Below are positions 60,501 to 64,000 of a DNA stretch of 64,000 nt, piece by piece (position 1 is the first letter of the stretch; each line of letters opens with the position of its first letter). The notes beneath the pieces are model-generated. The model was given only the letters and a program-made list of their open reading frames with translations. It was not told the DNA's origin and did no database searches. The position numbers and the translations under genes are program-made. The stretch lies in assembly GCA_008711295.1 (NCBI GenBank), contig VUYV01000072.1:3749691-3813690 (forward strand). Reading direction: 5' to 3'. Source of the DNA: Anarhynchus alexandrinus (taxonomy: Eukaryota; Chordata; Aves; Charadriiformes; Charadriidae).

Positions 60501-63500
60501 GTCTACACTTGCCTCACTTTAAGGGGGGGCGGCGGGGGAAGAAAAGGAAATAAAAAGGGCTTCCTTTATTTGTCAGGTCTGCTACGACCCCACCAGAGGT
60601 AACGCCAGCAACAGTACTGGCTACCAAGCACAGCTGGCCACTGGCATCTTTTTTAAGCGGTATTTCCCATAGAGGTACTCCATGCACAGTTAGATGAGAT
60701 GGGGTTAAAACGTCTACCGTGAGACTGGCAGACTTCACACCAAAGCCAAAACCTTTAGAAACTGGCTTAAGGCGCTTTTTTAGCTTATTTGCTCATCCAT
60801 CCTCCTTAAAACAGATTTATTCACCATGCATTCACACCCCTCCGAAACCCTCGCGTTGCTCCTACCTCAGGGGATGCTCATATAAGCATACTTGATTAAT
60901 ACAAAGAAGGTGAGGTCTGAACATAAGCACTTTCTTCTTCCTGTAAATTCGGGAACATCGATGGAAGAAAACACCAGACAAAAACTCAAAGAGCCAGGTC
61001 ACATTTCAGGATATGAGAACTCTTCCTTAGCTAAAATATGAACTGCCAAGTACTAACCCACAGCTTTTTTTTCAGGTACTAACTCAAATTTGGGGTTTTG
61101 TCTAGAAAGCTGACTATATTTAAATTTAAAAAAAAAAGAGATTTCCTGTGCGTCTACAGTCCCTAGGTTTGGCTGGGATGGACCACGGCAACGCCAACAT
61201 GGAGCGAGAGGCTGCATCTCCGTCTAGCTATCTCCAGGAATATGGGAAATCACAGCTTCACATCTTGCTGTAGAGCAAGGAAGAAGAAAAAACCATCCAA
61301 GTTGGATGTTTCTCTCCCCAAACCAAGCATCCAAATCTTTTGATGTTTTGGAGTTACTGTTACAAACCCGATTTTCAATTCGGTACTGCAGTCTTCTGCT
61401 GATCACCGAGATGACTCTGTTTCCTTAAATTAATTCAATATGTGAATTAGTAATACATAAATTAGTTGCACATGGCACTAGAGAGAAAATTAAAACACAC
61501 AGAAGAACAAAGTGCAACTATCTAAAACCCAATGTCCATGTATGGTGAATTAATATGACCCAACAGGTTACGTCAGAGTTCTCCTGAAATTCCAAAAGCA
61601 GCCTGAACCACATCAAGATACCCAAGTCCTGCTTTTCCTAGAAGGTTTTACCCATGCTATTAATGGGGCTACAAGCCAAGAACATTTTTCTTTTTGTGAT
61701 TTCTTCCACCTTCTGTCTTCTACGAAGCCGAAGAACCTCCTCCAGCTACGGCAGACAAATTCAGAGAACCTGGCAAAAGCAAGGGGAGTTTGGAATATTC
61801 AGTCCTGTGACCGCTCTCTGCAAAGGCTCAATTTTTACTTCCCTGCAGCAGACCGTTAAAAGCTACTGAACAAAGTGTTCTGCCTTTTTATCAGAATCAT
61901 CTGGAATTACAAAACTTGTATTACAAAGATGACAGACAGCTTTCCGATAGCTAGTAGACCCACATACCCTGGTTTATTTAATACGCAACAAAAATACAGT
62001 ACTAAACACACATTTGCACTTGTGCAGTGCTTACTTAAGGTTATTCCGTCTGATTAGAAAAGAACCTACTGCATAAAGAGTAAGAAGCTACACCACCTTC
62101 AATCCTAGCGTTACTGTAGAAAACATTTGAAACACACACAGTATAAAATTTTAAAAGGAAGAATTGTCTCTTTTCAGCCTAAAAAAAAAACAAAACACCA
62201 AAACCAAAAAAAAACCACCTTACAATTTCAGCCTGATGAAGTTCATACATAGACATGTATTCACACGCACACACAGAGGTCCAAACAGTGCATGCAGCAG
62301 TTAATAAACAAGCAAACAAACTCCTCAGATTTTCCATGAAATTTGTCCTGAGGCATGACGAGCAATTTGTCCATGGCCCAGCTGTGGCCACAGCCCCTCC
62401 TGGCCACCAGCCACATCACTGGACGAGACCATCCATTTCTCAGACTGCCCACCACAAGATTAAGATCAAACGCTACCCGGCGATGGCAACCATCGGAGAA
62501 AGCCAGAGGCGCACTGGTGCTCAACCTTCCCGTCCTAAATTGGGGATAAATGTCTAATTGTCATCATCAGTAACCACAACCTATTCTGCCTTTGTAACAA
62601 ACCCCAGAAACTACGTCTTATTGGCATGTATGGTACACGTGTCCCAGTGCCCCATGAAGAAAATTAACCCAGAGCATTCCTGGTAAAGACACCTCAGACA
62701 CTGAGAGTAGCTTCAAAGATGACAGAATCTACTACCCAACAAAATACAGTTTTCTTGAAAGGGCAATTTTATCCACTAATACTTCAAAATCATAAAAGAC
62801 ACCCCATTGAGGCTGGGGAGAGAAGGAGAGCCTTGTGTCAGAACCATGTATTTTAATTAGGGTTTTTTTAAACATCAGGTTATATAGTCTAATATGAGCT
62901 CCTTTCTACCAGTATTTTTATATACATTTATGTATGTACTCCTTAAGCCTCTCTTCTACTGTTCTGCATGCAATGGGTGATCTCCTCTCGCTCAGTGGTC
63001 GATGCGCTGATCGAAGAAGTAATCCAACCCATCAGGAAATTCCTTGGTAGTTCACCGAGCCGGGAGAAGCTAGTTGAGGCATGACGTCAAAAGTCAAAGG
63101 TTTTCGGTGATATAACCGATCTAATGGCCAGCAGTCACTTAAAAGGCGACTGTTTCTCCCCCCGACCAGCCGTTTGCCCTGCCTTGTCCTGGGGCAAACC
63201 AGGTTCTGCAAGGAGGACGTACAGTCATCGGCAGTTCTCAGACCACAGAAGGAAAGTACGGGTGATATCTGATCAGCACCCTCCAAACCACATCCTGACA
63301 GCACGACCAGCCCGAGCCCTCCACCCTCATCTGCATTGTTAGTTTGAATGTAGACGGGTTCCCCCCTCCACTGTGCTACATCGACCCTCAAATACTTGGG
63401 TCGGTATAACCAGGACAAGAGGAAGTAGGAGTTGCTTAAAATGGTTTTGCCATGGTTTAAAAAAATATGCATGGAATCCCAGGCTAATGTCAGAGGGAGT

Positions 63501-64000
63501 CCCACTCAGCAGCGAGAAGTCAAACACTGCTTTAGAAACAGAGGCCCCCCCAAAAGAGGGAAAACTCAAATATTTCTAGAAGAAATCTCACTCAAGGGAA
63601 GAAATACAGTGAAATGCAAGGAGAATGAGAAAGTCCTTTAGCATTTGCTGCAGCCATTACCTGCAGCACAGATTATTACTCCATAACACGAAATACTCTT
63701 GGAACCATTTGCTGTTTTCCAGGAGTTCTTAATTCAAATTGAAGAATCGTATCAAAGTCTGGTACGTCAAATCACACCACTGCTGATCATTACACAGGTG
63801 AAGAGATGGGGGCTTTCTCCAGAGATATTTTGACGCATATCCACCAGAAGATATAACTAGGGAAAAAATTGCATGTAGGTACAAACAGAATATGTATAGA
63901 CACACCCATAAGCTTACTGTATGCACACATACTCAGAGACTAAGAATTTAAAAGGAGTACATGACCCACTCGGATGGCTCCGAATGAGAAGTGCTTCTTC
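57579..64000 (-). other. FNDC3B: FNDC3B intron 1, 3' portion
   Basis: About 6.4 kb of non-coding sequence upstream of the first coding exon, running off the window. I see no CR1 element, no recognisable exon and no CpG-island promoter here. Visible features are a T- and G-rich GTTT-type tract near 59890-59930, a short G-rich run at 60522-60538, an A-rich tract near 62180-62217 and an AT-rich patch near 60155-60240. The longest open frame (63032-63505, minus, 157 codons) resembles no protein I recognise. Confidence 0.8.

Noticed and set aside
63032..63505. 157-codon minus-strand open frame in intron 1
   Set aside because: No recognised domain and no splice or start support. Treated as chance or an unrecognised old repeat.
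1..64000. Search for CRISPR-like arrays, operons, phage or plasmid genes
   Set aside because: The tandem repeats lack unique spacers and are ordinary minisatellites. Gene structure and repeats are vertebrate.

Overview
This is vertebrate nuclear DNA, most likely from a bird. It is AT-leaning, has no compact gene layout, and carries CR1 LINE fragments in both orientations, several ending in the CR1-type ATTCTATG octamer repeat. There are no operons, no CRISPR arrays and no recognisable bacterial or phage genes. A species cannot be named from the sequence alone.

The only protein gene I can support is the 5' part of FNDC3B (fibronectin type III domain-containing 3B, also called FAD104), on the minus strand. 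The exon holding the start codon lies at 57440-57578 (CDS 57440-57550, 37 codons). The next coding exon lies at 49002-49077 (25 codons plus one base). They join in phase 0 and match the N-terminus of FNDC3B as I know it: MYVTMMMTDQ..., then LVQVNPGETFTIRAEDGTLQ. Everything else is intron: part of intron 1 (57579-64000), all of intron 2 (49078-57439, 8362 bp) and at least 49 kb of intron 3 (1-49001). I looked for the following FNDC3B exon in intron 3 and did not find it. Exon 1 and the promoter lie beyond 64000.

The introns carry about ten CR1 copies or fragments, five per strand. One (33749-34558) keeps a reverse-transcriptase segment interrupted by a 275-base run of N. There are three minisatellites (34-bp, 15-bp and 37-bp units), AT-rich and alternating purine/pyrimidine tracts, several G-quadruplex-type motifs, GC-rich patches, a diverged 154-bp direct duplication, and a few isolated N bases that mark weak points in the assembly.

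The most interesting gene-level observation is an out-of-frame upstream ATG four bases before the FNDC3B start. After splicing it would open a 44-codon overlapping ORF that ends in the next exon. I saw no convincing novel biological system. The remaining findings concern intron structure, possible regulatory DNA and assembly quality.
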